From Nothophaeocryptopus gaeumannii (taxonomy: Eukaryota > Ascomycota > Dothideomycetes > Mycosphaerellales > Mycosphaerellaceae), in contig JASISA010000022.1 in NCBI GenBank assembly GCA_031771865.1, positions 1,302,001 to 1,366,000 on the forward strand: DNA of 64,000 bases. Reading direction: 5' to 3'. Below the pieces are notes generated by a model. That model did not search any database. It was not told where the DNA came from and saw only the letters and a program-made list of their open reading frames with translations. The position numbers were made by a program, and so were the translations under genes. The stretch's first letter is position 1; the number at the start of each line of letters is the position of its first letter. Of this stretch, positions 22,995 to 33,847 are shown in pieces.

Positions 22995-23720
22995 ATGAGG
23001 TTTTTCAAAAACTTGTTCAAAGAGGTAAAACCATACCCGTTCGAACATCTTGCGATTGGCGCGCCTGCGACGATGCATCGCCAAGTATACTGCTAACAAA
23101 GGAACTCTTGCAGGTCGGCAACAAGGATGTCATCACCCTCTTCCACAGCTCGAAAGTGCCAGCATCGACACGCGTGCACACATTACTGAAGCAACTCAAT
23201 GCGACCGCCGTAGCTCACGCGACCGAGGACCAAGCTAGCGATCACAGCAAACAGAGCAATCTGGAGAGGACCGAGTTCGAGTTAGGTATGTTCAGTACCT
23301 AAGAATCGAGAGCAAGAGAAGATAAAGGCAGAGAGATGAGAGCAACGAGATGAGTAGTGTGGATTAGGGTGGAATAGGAGCTGATTACTGTCTGCAGATG
23401 TCCAGGAGGGCGCACCCACCAGCGATCAGCTGAGCAGCATTCTAGAGTACCTTGGCCCGTCAAAGGCGGGCAGCGTGGTTCAGGATGCGACAGGCACGAG
23501 TGATGCCTTGAGAAAGTTCAAGCAGAACGAGAGCCTTTTCCAGCGTCCCGTAACTGTGGACTGGAACAATGGCAGAGCAGGTACGTACAGCGTATCAGGG
23601 ACTGGCGTTTTTCAGGGTGGCATAGGGCATTACTTACTTCTTCTAGTTGTTGGCGAGAACGAAAGCGAGATCCTGAAGCTCGTGAAGTCTATTCCAAAGG
23701 AGTCTGGAAAAGTCGAATAG
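22995..23720 (+). CDS. FMP46-like mitochondrial thioredoxin-fold protein (DUF1687)
   Basis: Four exons: 22995-23024, 23114-23285, 23398-23580 and 23647-23720, giving 152 residues with matching phases. Introns use GTAAAA, GTATGT and GTACGT donors and CAG, CAG and TAG acceptors. The product reads MRFFKNLFKE, then DVITLFHSSKVPASTRV, a DALRKFK stretch and RPVTVDWNNGRAVVGENE. This is the pattern of the fungal FMP46/DUF1687 family of small mitochondrial proteins with a thioredoxin-like fold. The short basic, hydrophobic N-terminus may act in mitochondrial import. No cysteine is present in the whole predicted protein, so a classical CxxC redox role is unlikely for this copy. Confidence 0.8.
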
Positions 23721-24569
23721 TGGACCCAGTCCAATAGCCAGCTGGAAGGACTGTATAGCTAAAAGGAGACGAGCATGGAACTCATAGACGTGGCGTCCGG
23801 CGCTCATAGCAACTGGTATCCTACCTCACCACAAATGGTACGAAGTAGAACTGTGTGTGGTCGGCAATGGATAGAACAATGGCATTGTGTAGGGCATGGG
23901 TAGGGGTACGGGCTCGGTTGCGATGTTTCGGCAAGGTGCAGTACTTGATATCGCACCTCGAGAGATGGTCAGACATCCCCGCGACGTGAGAAGAGACAGC
24001 TGTTACTTCATCGACTTGGTAATGCAGAGCATCGTGAGTCTTGAGCTCCTGTGCCTGCCTCCTTCCCAATCTGCACATTGGCGGCCAGCCGTTCTTGCAG
24101 CACCCACTCGCAAACGGCGAGCGTTTTCAATTCTGACCGCTCACGTAGAAGACAGACTGGCCGCGCTGCTGCTGCTGCTGCTGCTCAGTGCCAGCCGACT
24201 GCATGCAGCCTCTGATTGGAGGTGCCATGGGCGGCGTTTGCATGTGAACTGGTGAAGGAAGGTGCGGCTGCAGCTCCTGCCTTCACTTTCACTTACGGCC
24301 CGTGCATCGCGCTTGCAGTCTTTCGCATGCCCACCTTCAACCTCCGAATTTCTGCCCAACAAACAATACGCACCGACCTGCCAACATCATCTGCACACAC
24401 ATGCACCAGCGGATATCGATACGCTTGCCGCTGTGCGTCACATACTTCTCCATACTTGCTCCATTGCATTCGCCCCTTCCAGCACAAGATACATCATCCT
24501 TGACCATTGCCACCTGCACAGCGCTCCTCTGACTTTGATCCTCACTCGAGTTGGAGAGCGTGCGTCGCT
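23721..24569. promoter_or_regulatory. Intergenic region and leader of the large low-complexity gene
   Basis: Contains a (GCT)7 microsatellite at 24165-24185 and a CA/CT-rich tract at about 24330-24540 that looks like the 5' leader of the gene starting at 24570. Confidence 0.45.
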
Positions 24570-27500
24570 ATGGCGGCAGACACCAAAGATGTGCAATTGC
24601 CCGTCATCGCATCGTCTAACCGCTTCCTCGACCTCGAGCCGTACATCGGACGTGTCTATCACGAGGATGTAATGCGATGGGGCTCGATCATGCCGTGGGA
24701 GTTTCCGCAGAAAGGCACCAAGGAGCAGGAAGATGAGTTCCTCCGCCGCGAGTTCGGCGAAGTGGAGTACCATGTGCAAGGACCGCGATTTCTCAAGCAT
24801 GTCTGGTACAACATCGCCGAGTGGAACCTTCACGTGCGAGTGCAGGCTATTTCAAGCATGTGGTTTCAAGACAACGACAAGGAGTTGAACGATCCAAAGA
24901 TGAAGGAGCACACGCTCGCGAAGGACGCTCAGGTGAGCACTTTCTTTCTGGCGCCAGACCGCAACACCTATGGCGACAAGCTCCTCGGTGTCGTTGTCAA
25001 GATCATTCAGTGGAATCTTCATCATCCAGACGGTCAGCAGCCAGAACCACTTTCTACTATGGACACAACCATCATTGTGTCACCTTCGAATGAAGCCAAG
25101 CCAAACTCCACCTTCGCCACCGCTCAACATGCACTCATGGCGCCACTTCAAGAGCCACCGGCTACCGTGAAGCCGGAGCATGTAGCCTCGACTCTCTCTG
25201 AGTTCAAGCTTGTCCCCAGGGTCTTCAGCGCCGGGCAGCCTCGGTCAGACTACACGGGCTACGCCTATGACAATCGCAGCTTCAGTGGCGGCATGTCTGG
25301 ACACATCGACCAGCGTCAGCAGTTCTCGGGGAAGCGCGGAAAACCAGACAGGCGTAACACCTCTGGAGGCTACAGATCAGCGTACAACCCGCCCGATCAG
25401 AAGTACGGTCCAACTCCTATGGGCCAATATGGGTCTCATCCCTACGGCATGTCACCCGCCATGAGTTGTTCTGCGCCACACACGGCTTCACGTCCGCCCA
25501 ACCAAGGTCCTCCGCCGAATGCATTACCAACAGTGCCGCAAGGCCAACCGATGTCAGGAGGTCCGCCGCCACCACATGCTGGATATATGCCGTACAGTCA
25601 GCCGCCTCTCTACTCTGGCGAGCACCCGCAAATGCCTATGAACGCACCGCACTTCGCGGGTGGGCAACCGCCCAACATCTACCACCAGTACGGGCAAGGC
25701 CAGCCATTTGGTGACCGTAGCAACTACCAGTATTCCACTGGGGCTGAGGGACACCCAGAATACTCGAGCAAGAAGCGGAGGGATAGCATGACTTCTCGTG
25801 GAGAAAAGTCCCGCGGGTCGAATGGACGCGGCCGCGGTAGGGGCAGCAAGGGCCGCAACAGTATCGGCAATTCCAACTTCGATTATGACCGCTCGTACCA
25901 CAACCGGAAGCCGTCAAGCAACTTCAACGAGTCGAACGGCCGCGAATCATACCCAGGTCGCCAATTTAGCGCGTCGCAGCAGGAGAACTTGCACGGCTCC
26001 TGGCGACCAAACACTCAAGATGAAAACGCAGTCCCTTCCCTTCGCAACATGTATGAACATGGACCTCCTCTTATCCTGCAGAAGCCTCATAGAACTGGCG
26101 CCACTCAATACCCCGAGCCGTGGCTGCCTCCAACGTCGCAGCAACCGTTCATGGCACGAGATGCAGCGAGACATCCTTTCGGCAACTACAAGAATCGGAC
26201 TGACGAAGAGCGACTGAGCTCCGAATATCACTGCAATAGAGCGTTCATTGGGGACAAGTGCACGTACGCCAAGAAGCTTGCAGTGTTCGACGTACCAGGA
26301 GATCTTCCGCTGGACACTGTGAAGGATGTCCTCAGCTGCCAATTCGGACCAATCGAGACAGCAAAGCGCATGACTAGTCAAAATGCACACTTCTCAAACC
26401 ACCCGCCGATGATGTTGATCGATTTCGAGGAGGTCTCGGCGGCGCGCAAGTGCCTCCAGACCCGCAAGTGGCAATATGACGGCCACATCTTCTCTTTCGA
26501 AGTTGCCAAGGAGCTGTGGGATAGTACACACGGCCGTTATGCGCCTTGGAATGATTCCGGAACCCAGATGGCGCCCGCAAACTGGGAGTTGCAGACGCAA
26601 TCCTTTGCTGCCCAACAGATGCCAGTGGTTACGGATCATGGTCTTACTGAGGCTCCAGTCCAATTCGACCAGGCTGTGTCTCGTCCTCCAGACCTGACTC
26701 AGGCCCCGACCGCCAGCGAACTCACCTCTGAGGTGTCGACGCCTACGACCTCTCGCCCAGCCACGCCTAGCAAGAACAAGAAGAAGGGTAACAACAAGAA
26801 GAAGAAAGCTGGACTGCGCAAGTCTAGCCTCATCTCAGCGCAAGAAGCGAGTGCTGATAAGGGACTCGCTGCTGAAGCTTCGGCCGACGATGCCTCCAAT
26901 GTCGCCAAAGCTGCTGATGTGGAGAAAGTCCCGCAAAAGAAGCAATCTGAAACTACTGTCATCAGTGGTCTCGCGGCTGTTGAGACAACAGCAGTGCCCA
27001 GCTTTGAAGAGCACGAGACTCTTTCTGGACCAAAGGTAGTTGTGGAGAAGGACGCGCCGGTCATGAGTGTATCGAAGAACTCCTCCGAAATTCCTCGACA
27101 GGCTGGAGGCACACCAGGGATTCCAGAAGCGCCTGCTGGAGCGACTGACGGTAAGATGGAAGTAGAGGCAGAAGAGGAGCTCCATGAAGACAGCTTCACG
27201 ACTGCAGGCGATGCTCCCGACAGCGTGAAAGACGCATCGATTCTGACAGACGATACGGTTGTATTGTATGAGCGTCCACCAGAGTCGCAATTGACATCTG
27301 AGCAGCTGTCTGTCTTGCAAGCTGGAGATACAAAGTCCGCCGACTCACCTTCGCAGCCCAAGAAAGAGAACAATAATGCGCCGATGCCTCAATTGGCTCA
27401 AGGCAGATCGACAGTGAAGCTGCAAGAGATCGACACTGGCGACGACGCGAAGACCAGTCAGTCTCAGAGCCGAACGGTATCGGGCGGATCAGAGGTACTT

Positions 27501-28865
27501 TCAGCAACCTATGTCACTGCTCCAAATACGCCTCTGGTGCCTGAGCCCAGTCAGGAGACAGCGGCTAGGAAGGCTGTTGCTCTTACCAAGCAGAAAGGCC
27601 CGGCCCAGACGGAGTCGCTCAGTGCGTTCTCAAGCTCATCGAAGCCCAAGAAGAAGAAGTCGAAGCCAACGAAGGGGGACAAGTTCCAAATTCCATCGGT
27701 GACTCTGGAGGTGCCCCCTGATCCTCGAACCACAAAAGTCGGGAAGCAGGAACCTCAAGATGATTTGACGCTTGAGGCACGGCTGGAAGAGTCGACTGAT
27801 GCGAATGTGCACACTTCTGCTCCTGCTCGCGTTCACGAATTCGCTTCTACTACAACGATCGAAGGCGATGCGCCGCAGAGCCCGGACGCTGCGACTGCTG
27901 CATCACAGGCGCCAGAGCAACGATCTCTGATCCGCAAGTTGACAAGCAGCATGCAAGACTTCGTGCTAAACGGCTCGACTCGGTCAACGGCCCGGGAGAT
28001 ACCAGCTGAAGCTCCCGTCCCACAAAAGGAGTCTCTTGTTGGCGTTATCGACGAGAAGCCGGCCGAAGCAGCCGTCGTTGCCAAGGAGAAAGAGCAGACT
28101 CCCATCAGTATGGAGCCAGATTCCTCAAAGACAGAAGTCGGCGAAGTCCAGATGCCACAGCCGGAGACACTGATATCTGAAGGCGGGCGAAACCACACTC
28201 CATCGGCTCCTGGCGCTGAGCACCCTGATGGACAGCCTATCACCGATGGCGATGAGGCCTCTACCCAAGCTCCAGAAGGCAAGAAGAAGAACAAGAACAA
28301 GAATAAGAATAAGAACCGAGCTGCGAGGAAGAAAGCGGAGGCCGAGGTACTAGCCATGTCGCACCCAGCCCAGGCGAATGAGACTCAGCATCCTCTGGTC
28401 GTCGTTCAGAGCAACACCGGTGATTCCGGTACCTCTAACGCTTCTTTCTCGACGATTAGTACGTCTTCGCCGTCGCAACCATCACCAGGTGGCAAGAATC
28501 TCGCGCCGGTGCGGGAGAGATCGGTGACGAGAATCGATGGTGCGCCCGTTCGTCGCAAGCACGACCGCGTCCAGAGTGGTAAGATCACCGACGTGTCTGC
28601 TCGTGATGAGGAGAAAGCTGTAAGTGGATCCCTGTTCTCCTCCTTTGGCCCTCCAATTTTTGTTTGGCAAGCGACGCCGAGTAACGAGTTGGAACAGCAA
28701 CCATCATCGCGCCAAAACCAATTCTCGCTTCACGACAACAACGATGAGCCAGATATCGAGGTCGAGAGCGATGTAGTGAAGGCCGCGAAGGAGAAATTGC
28801 GCCTTTTCGATGAGCAAGAGAAGCAGAAGAAGGCTAATAAGATTGCCAGGGAGGATGTGAAATAG
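24570..28865 (+). CDS. Large disordered protein with an RRM-like segment
   Basis: One open frame of 1,431 residues from the ATG at 24570, whose frame is open a further 21 codons upstream. The first 150 residues look ordered (YIGRVYHEDVMRWGSIMPWEF, FLKHVWYNIAEWNLHVRVQ). Then come Pro/Gly/Tyr-rich sequence and an RG patch (RGRGRGSKGR). An RRM-like unit follows at about residues 569-650 (KLAVFDVPGDLPLDTVKDVL, then PMMLIDFEEVSAARKCLQ). The remainder is polar and acidic with two Lys-rich blocks near residues 735-750 and 1238-1256. An RNA-binding, perhaps granule- or ribosome-associated, role is an inference from the RRM-like and RG segments. A 78-nt in-frame candidate intron lies at 28620-28697 (GTAAGT...CAG). 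If spliced, the protein has 1,405 residues. I do not recognise the family. Confidence 0.8.
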   Translation: MAADTKDVQLPVIASSNRFLDLEPYIGRVYHEDVMRWGSIMPWEFPQKGTKEQEDEFLRREFGEVEYHVQGPRFLKHVWYNIAEWNLHVRVQAISSMWFQDNDKELNDPKMKEHTLAKDAQVSTFFLAPDRNTYGDKLLGVVVKIIQWNLHHPDGQQPEPLSTMDTTIIVSPSNEAKPNSTFATAQHALMAPLQEPPATVKPEHVASTLSEFKLVPRVFSAGQPRSDYTGYAYDNRSFSGGMSGHIDQRQQFSGKRGKPDRRNTSGGYRSAYNPPDQKYGPTPMGQYGSHPYGMSPAMSCSAPHTASRPPNQGPPPNALPTVPQGQPMSGGPPPPHAGYMPYSQPPLYSGEHPQMPMNAPHFAGGQPPNIYHQYGQGQPFGDRSNYQYSTGAEGHPEYSSKKRRDSMTSRGEKSRGSNGRGRGRGSKGRNSIGNSNFDYDRSYHNRKPSSNFNESNGRESYPGRQFSASQQENLHGSWRPNTQDENAVPSLRNMYEHGPPLILQKPHRTGATQYPEPWLPPTSQQPFMARDAARHPFGNYKNRTDEERLSSEYHCNRAFIGDKCTYAKKLAVFDVPGDLPLDTVKDVLSCQFGPIETAKRMTSQNAHFSNHPPMMLIDFEEVSAARKCLQTRKWQYDGHIFSFEVAKELWDSTHGRYAPWNDSGTQMAPANWELQTQSFAAQQMPVVTDHGLTEAPVQFDQAVSRPPDLTQAPTASELTSEVSTPTTSRPATPSKNKKKGNNKKKKAGLRKSSLISAQEASADKGLAAEASADDASNVAKAADVEKVPQKKQSETTVISGLAAVETTAVPSFEEHETLSGPKVVVEKDAPVMSVSKNSSEIPRQAGGTPGIPEAPAGATDGKMEVEAEEELHEDSFTTAGDAPDSVKDASILTDDTVVLYERPPESQLTSEQLSVLQAGDTKSADSPSQPKKENNNAPMPQLAQGRSTVKLQEIDTGDDAKTSQSQSRTVSGGSEVLSATYVTAPNTPLVPEPSQETAARKAVALTKQKGPAQTESLSAFSSSSKPKKKKSKPTKGDKFQIPSVTLEVPPDPRTTKVGKQEPQDDLTLEARLEESTDANVHTSAPARVHEFASTTTIEGDAPQSPDAATAASQAPEQRSLIRKLTSSMQDFVLNGSTRSTAREIPAEAPVPQKESLVGVIDEKPAEAAVVAKEKEQTPISMEPDSSKTEVGEVQMPQPETLISEGGRNHTPSAPGAEHPDGQPITDGDEASTQAPEGKKKNKNKNKNKNRAARKKAEAEVLAMSHPAQANETQHPLVVVQSNTGDSGTSNASFSTISTSSPSQPSPGGKNLAPVRERSVTRIDGAPVRRKHDRVQSGKITDVSARDEEKAVSGSLFSSFGPPIFVWQATPSNELEQQPSSRQNQFSLHDNNDEPDIEVESDVVKAAKEKLRLFDEQEKQKKANKIAREDVK

Positions 28866-29232
28866 TATGAAACTGGCGTCTGGCGAAAATTGGCGTTCAA
28901 GAGGCGTAATCGAACATCGGCGAGGCTGGAAAGAAGCCAGAAGAGTGAACCAGAATGAATTAAGAGTAGCAGCATAGTCAGAATGTGAGTCATGAAGATA
29001 GTGGACAAACATGCTTCTTCTCTTTCAGGTTGTCTTGAGGTTGAGCACTCACTGTTAAATCGCGTGCATGAGGTGTGTGCAGTGATCTTGGTTGGTGCCT
29101 GAGCCTGCAAACCGCGCTCGGAGCTCGGGTACTTCCGGCCGCTCGGCAGGGAGCTCCAGAGAACTGACGACCTCACTTGCAAAAGCGCAATACCACCTCC
29201 TCTCCACACCTCCACACCCTCACGACATCACA
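28866..29232. promoter_or_regulatory. Intergenic region with the ATP synthase d promoter
   Basis: 367 bases between two genes on the same strand. The last 60 bases are CA/CT-rich leader. No certain motif. Confidence 0.4.
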
Positions 29233-30028
29233 ATGGCGGCCACGGTACGTTTGACCCACAGAGAATTCGATGCATTGGTCTCTACGCGGAGCATGAGGTG
29301 CTTTCGGTGTCTTCAGACGCAGATCCAGTTCAACAATGGCGAGCTGCTTCTTCAACGCATGTACTAACTCACAAACACAGCGTTCTGCCGCCCTCAAGAT
29401 CGACTGGGCCAACCTGGGCACCAAACTCGGCCTCAGAGGCAATACCGCGAACGCCCTCGCCAACTTCAAGAAGCGCAACGATGATGCGCGCCGCAAGGTC
29501 CAGGTCCTCTCCGACCAGGCGCAGACCGTCGATTTCGCCCACTACCGCTCCATATTGAAGAACCAGGACGTCATCGCCGATATCGAGAAGCAGTTCAGTG
29601 CTTTCCAACCCAAGAAGTACGATGTTCAGCGACAGATCAAGGCCATTGACGCCTTCGAGGCTCAGGCTGTCAAGAGCGCCGAGGAGACCAAGGGCAAGGT
29701 CGATGCGGAGTTGAAGGACTTGGAGAAGACTCTCAAGAACATTGAATCTGCGAGACCATTTGAAGACCTCACTGTGGTGCGTATTTGACAACAAGCTCGC
29801 TTGTGCTCAAGCTGGAGGCTTGAGTCACGTGATGATGCCGAGGCTAATTTGTTGCGCAGGACGAGGTCGTTGCCGCACGCCCAGATATCGACAAGCGCGT
29901 CGAGCAGCTTGTGTCGAAGGGTCGCTGGCAAGTTCCAGGCTACCAGGTCAGATATCATCCTTACGACCACTATATGCAGATGGCTAACAGTCAAACAGGA
30001 GCGCTTCGGCAACCTTTCAGTGCTATAA
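29233..30028 (+). CDS. ATP7: Mitochondrial ATP synthase subunit d
   Basis: Four exons: 29233-29244, 29381-29776, 29860-29946 and 29999-30028, giving 174 residues, the usual size for this subunit. The first exon encodes only MAAT. The body has RSAALKIDWANLGTKLGLRG, HYRSILKNQDVI, PKKYDVQRQIKAIDAFE, a long coiled helix ending KNIESARPFEDLTV, and the conserved C-terminus SKGRWQVPGYQERFGNLSVL. Subunit d is part of the peripheral stalk of the F1Fo ATP synthase and helps hold F1 against rotation on the matrix side. All splice sites are canonical and in phase. Intron 3 (29777-29859) carries a TCACGTGA palindrome. Confidence 0.95.
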
Positions 30029-32639
30029 GCGAGTACAGCAGCTTTCGATGGCTTATAGAAGCGACTGTATATATGCGAACTGAGCTCCTTTGTCTGTCCA
30101 GCATATTCTCTCCGGCAATTTCAGCGACTCCTCGCCATGCAGTCATGGTTTCAGAGCACTGTGATGACCTTCTTCATTCGAGCTCCCAGTCTCCACTGCA
30201 TCTATGTCTCAAGTCGCTCGACATCCTGCGTAGCTCAGTCTCCGTCTCACTGCTGCTTCTTCTATTTGCTCTTCTGCTGAATCCCGCTTGACAGGTATGA
30301 TCTGCTTGTCTCGGCACGCGCCGACTCAGCCAAGCTGCCAACCAGCAACACCACAGCCAGCTCTGTAGAACAGAAAAATAGTAAGCAACTTGCTTCCTAG
30401 CCTTGGCCGACGCTTTTGTACCCGTGTGCCTGTTTCACCTGCTGGTCGAGATAAGCAGTCACTGCCGTCACCTTCGCTACCCTAGCTTCGGATCATGCTG
30501 GCGAGCGAGATCGCAGGACTTACCATACACGGACCTACAGGACTGCTTTCTGTGAACCCTGAGCATGTGCAATTGAGCGCCATACGAAGAGGCTTACACA
30601 CGAAGTTGTCGTGCTCGCGTCTCAATGGGGAATTACAAAGTGATTCATCCATTGCACCGCTTGACCGAGCATTGCGGTCGCCTTGAGTGGCTTCCTTTGT
30701 GGCTCATTTGCAAGACCCGATGCCGTCGTCTTTGCACTCTCGATATTCCATCGAGCCGGGGATTCGGACCAAACACGGCGACTGTCGGGAATGCGTTGCT
30801 GCAAATAGAAACAGTGCCAGCCATCTAACAAAAGCATCTCACCGCAAGTGACTTAGAAGTTTAGTTCAGTAAACAAGTCGACAAGAGTCATGATGAGCAC
30901 TCCTGAACCGAATTTGGGCAATGTGTTCCTCAAGAACCATTCGTCTGCAGCCAGGGGAGTACTTGATAGTCCCATCAATCGCCGCCAAGCCGCTCGTTCA
31001 ACGTGTATTCCCACAGAACTTGGTCCTCGTGCAGCTGTCATTGCCAGTCTGTCGGATAATCCCGCCGAATACGACAGCGCGATGGGACATGGGAATACAG
31101 TCTACGAGCGGTTTCCCCAGCGGCTGGTGTCTCAGACATTCACCGCTTACGCGATCAATCACCTTGATCGCCGAAACCGACGCTTTCCTTCCTTCTCACA
31201 ACATCATTTACTCTGCAGCCTCTAGAAGTGAAGTAGTACCTAGAGGAACAGATGCCGACGCCAATTCGTACCGTGCACATATAAACAATTGCCCGGTGTC
31301 ACGTTCGTACGAACGCAAGCGTTTTCGTCGTCGCCAGCATCGCACGGTTGCGGTCCTGGTTGGTTTCAAAGACCGAACCTTGCTTTCCTGACGATTACGA
31401 TAATAGGAATGTCTGTGTTTCAGAAAGCCAAGCCAGCATTATTTACCACAAACCCTAAAGTACAAGGTATAAGATCCCATATCCAAGGTCCCGTCACCGC
31501 CATTACTCTAATGTCTCGACGAGGATGGCCCGACTTTTCACCCAGAGACATTGTCTGCACAACCACATCAAAGTCGCTCCGGAGCAAGCTAACTACTTGC
31601 TACCCTGGCTACTAGAACAGCGTAACCCTGAAGATGCTTAAAGAGTCAGTTACAAATCTAATCGCCCGGAACCTTTCTGGCAAAACTATGTATGCACAAC
31701 TGCCCTGCAAGACTATCGCAGAACCTAGAAAGAAGTCCAACGCATGTCAATTGCCGCAGAACTCACTTGGCCTAGAGTAGAACTTGTACAGGATCTTCTG
31801 AAGAGCCGGCGTGGCGGTGAATCGATGATGTTTTTTTCGACAGGCAGACGTGTACTGCGGTCGGGATTTGGACTCTCGCAAGATGATCAGAGACCCGGAG
31901 ATCCCCAGAAGATCACCAGCATGGAGCAAGGTCTGATAGCAATCGAGGTTCCTCTTTCATTTTTTCGACAAAAACGGGCTTTGCATATAGGTGGCAGCCT
32001 GACTCGCGTCCATTCAGCATCGCTATGCTATCCTTTTCGCCATCACATCCACAGCAGTCAGGAGACCGGGCAGCAGCAGGCTGCAGCATCACCAGGCCAT
32101 CGACTCATCATTGGTGTGATCAGAGCCCGACCGATCATGTCCTGCTCCTGCGGACAGCTGTCCAAGACAATGGATGCCAGCTCGCACATATGAAAGGGAG
32201 ACAAGTCTGATCAGTGACAACTTTCCAAATTGGGTCCATGTCACATCGTGCTGTCTTTCTCTCCCACGCCGCCGGCCTCTTGGCACAGCCTAGACGTGTC
32301 TATGCGGTAATAGTCAATACTAATAGTATACATCGGTAGCGCTTAGAACGCTGCCAGTCATTGAGGCCACAAGAGCTTTGCCCTCCAAAGTAGTGAGTAG
32401 CGGTAGCGGTCGCACTGCCGCACCGCCCCACCGCCCGAACAACCCTCCCCAGAAAAACGCTCTTGGAGACCAAGGATCTCCTGGTCGTTCCCGCCAAGTT
32501 TCCCTGCCAAAATAACGCCATGTAGCCCTACTCACCGGATGACCACCCAGGAACTCCTCGCTTGTATAATGCACGACAGACTTTAGCGACAAACCACCCT
32601 GCGCGATCGCAAACACAAAATCTAACTTCCGTTCAGACG
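30029..32639. other. Gene-free stretch
   Basis: 2.6 kb with only short overlapping frames. The longest, 30921-31391 (+), has no motif and is matched by equally open frames in other phases. I see no gene, repeat or RNA here. Confidence 0.45.
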
Positions 32640-33847
32640 TTAAATCATGTGCGCATGCGGCCGGATGGGACCGCCTACGGCGCTATGGCAGCCTCGCTCG
32701 TGTCGCTTCATATTGCTTCGTACCGAGAAGGCTTTGCCGCATTCAGCGTGCGGGCATCGAAAGGGTTTCTCGCCGGTATGGCTGTGAGAGTGGATCTTTA
32801 GGCTCGACGGTCGGCTGAATGCTTTGTTGCATGTGGGGCATATGTATCGATCCTGGGATTGCGGAAAGGTGGCCTGGGATGATGGGCTGATGTAATGGTG
32901 ATGTTCCCACAGATTGCTTGTTGGCAGACTGTTCGACTGCACTGGAAACGCCGGCGGTGGGGGAGGGAAGTTCGACGGTAAGGGTCGTTGTTGGTAGAGT
33001 CCCGCGGGATAGCTCGTGTTTGGAGGCGAGTAGTATGATGCAGCTGAGATGGACGATGGTGACGTTGCGTATGAAGATGCAGTGTACCGAGACTGGCCGT
33101 AAGGTGACAGATTGGGTTGCGATGGTACTGAGGGTCGCTTCATCGCTTGCAATTGAGCAGTTCGTTGGTCGGAAGGGTCAATATTGTTGATAGCAGATCC
33201 TGCGAAGTAGGGATGTCCGGAGACTGTCGACCCGCTGGAGATGGTCGACGGGCTGTGGGTACCTTCCAACACGGAGTCATTTCGCATTGGTGGCGGAGGA
33301 GGTACAACGCTTCGTGGACTCGTTGACAATTCAGCGACTGGGTAACTTTGCGGTTGCTGTCTCGGATCGATCTCCGGATGCTGCGTTGGCTGTGGTGATG
33401 GAAGCTGATCTCGACGCTGACTGGTGACTGTCGGATTATTGCTTTGCGCTACGTCTGAATTAGCATTGATGAAATGAAAGATATTCGTTGGGGCTTCTAC
33501 TTACCGTTGTCGGTCGGTGGTCTGTCTGCGAGACCCAGCAGATTTGAAATGGAAGGGAGTGACGGCTTGAAGCCATCTTCTGACACGGGCGAGCTCGTTG
33601 GTTGGGGTGATCGATGGGTCGGTAGCTGTGATTGTGGTTGCGGATGCGGTTGCGGATGCGGTTGCGGTTGATGATGATGATATGATTGCTGGGGCGGAAC
33701 TGCGCCGTATGCATATGGATTGACATGGACGGGATGTGCTACCTCGACGTGAGGTTGATGTGGTCGTGCCTGATACATGGCATAATGCTGTGGATAGCCA
33801 CTGAAGCCATCACGAACAGGATAGGCCATCATGCTCACGGCTGCCAT
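32640..33847 (-). CDS. Two-finger C2H2 transcription factor, FlbC-like
   Basis: Two exons, 33847-33505 and 33454-32640, 385 residues; intron GTAAGT to TTCAG with a GCTAAT branch. The N-terminal 310 residues are rich in Pro, Gln, His and Ser, including a QPHPQPHPQPQ run coded by a hexamer repeat near 33637-33670. Two tandem C2H2 fingers lie at about residues 318-371: CPTCNKAFSRPSSLKIHSHS, an HTGEKPFRC linker, then CGKAFSVRSNMKRHERGCH. The pairing, the linker and the C-terminal position resemble the FlbC class of developmental regulators that promote conidiation in Aspergillus, though other fungal two-finger factors share this consensus. It presumably acts as a nuclear DNA-binding regulator. 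The 6.4 kb upstream lacks genes, which would fit a large control region. Confidence 0.85.

Noticed and set aside
30921..31391. 156-codon open frame between ATP7 and the C2H2 gene
   Set aside because: No motif, overlapped by an equally open frame at 30890-31225, and no splice-site context.
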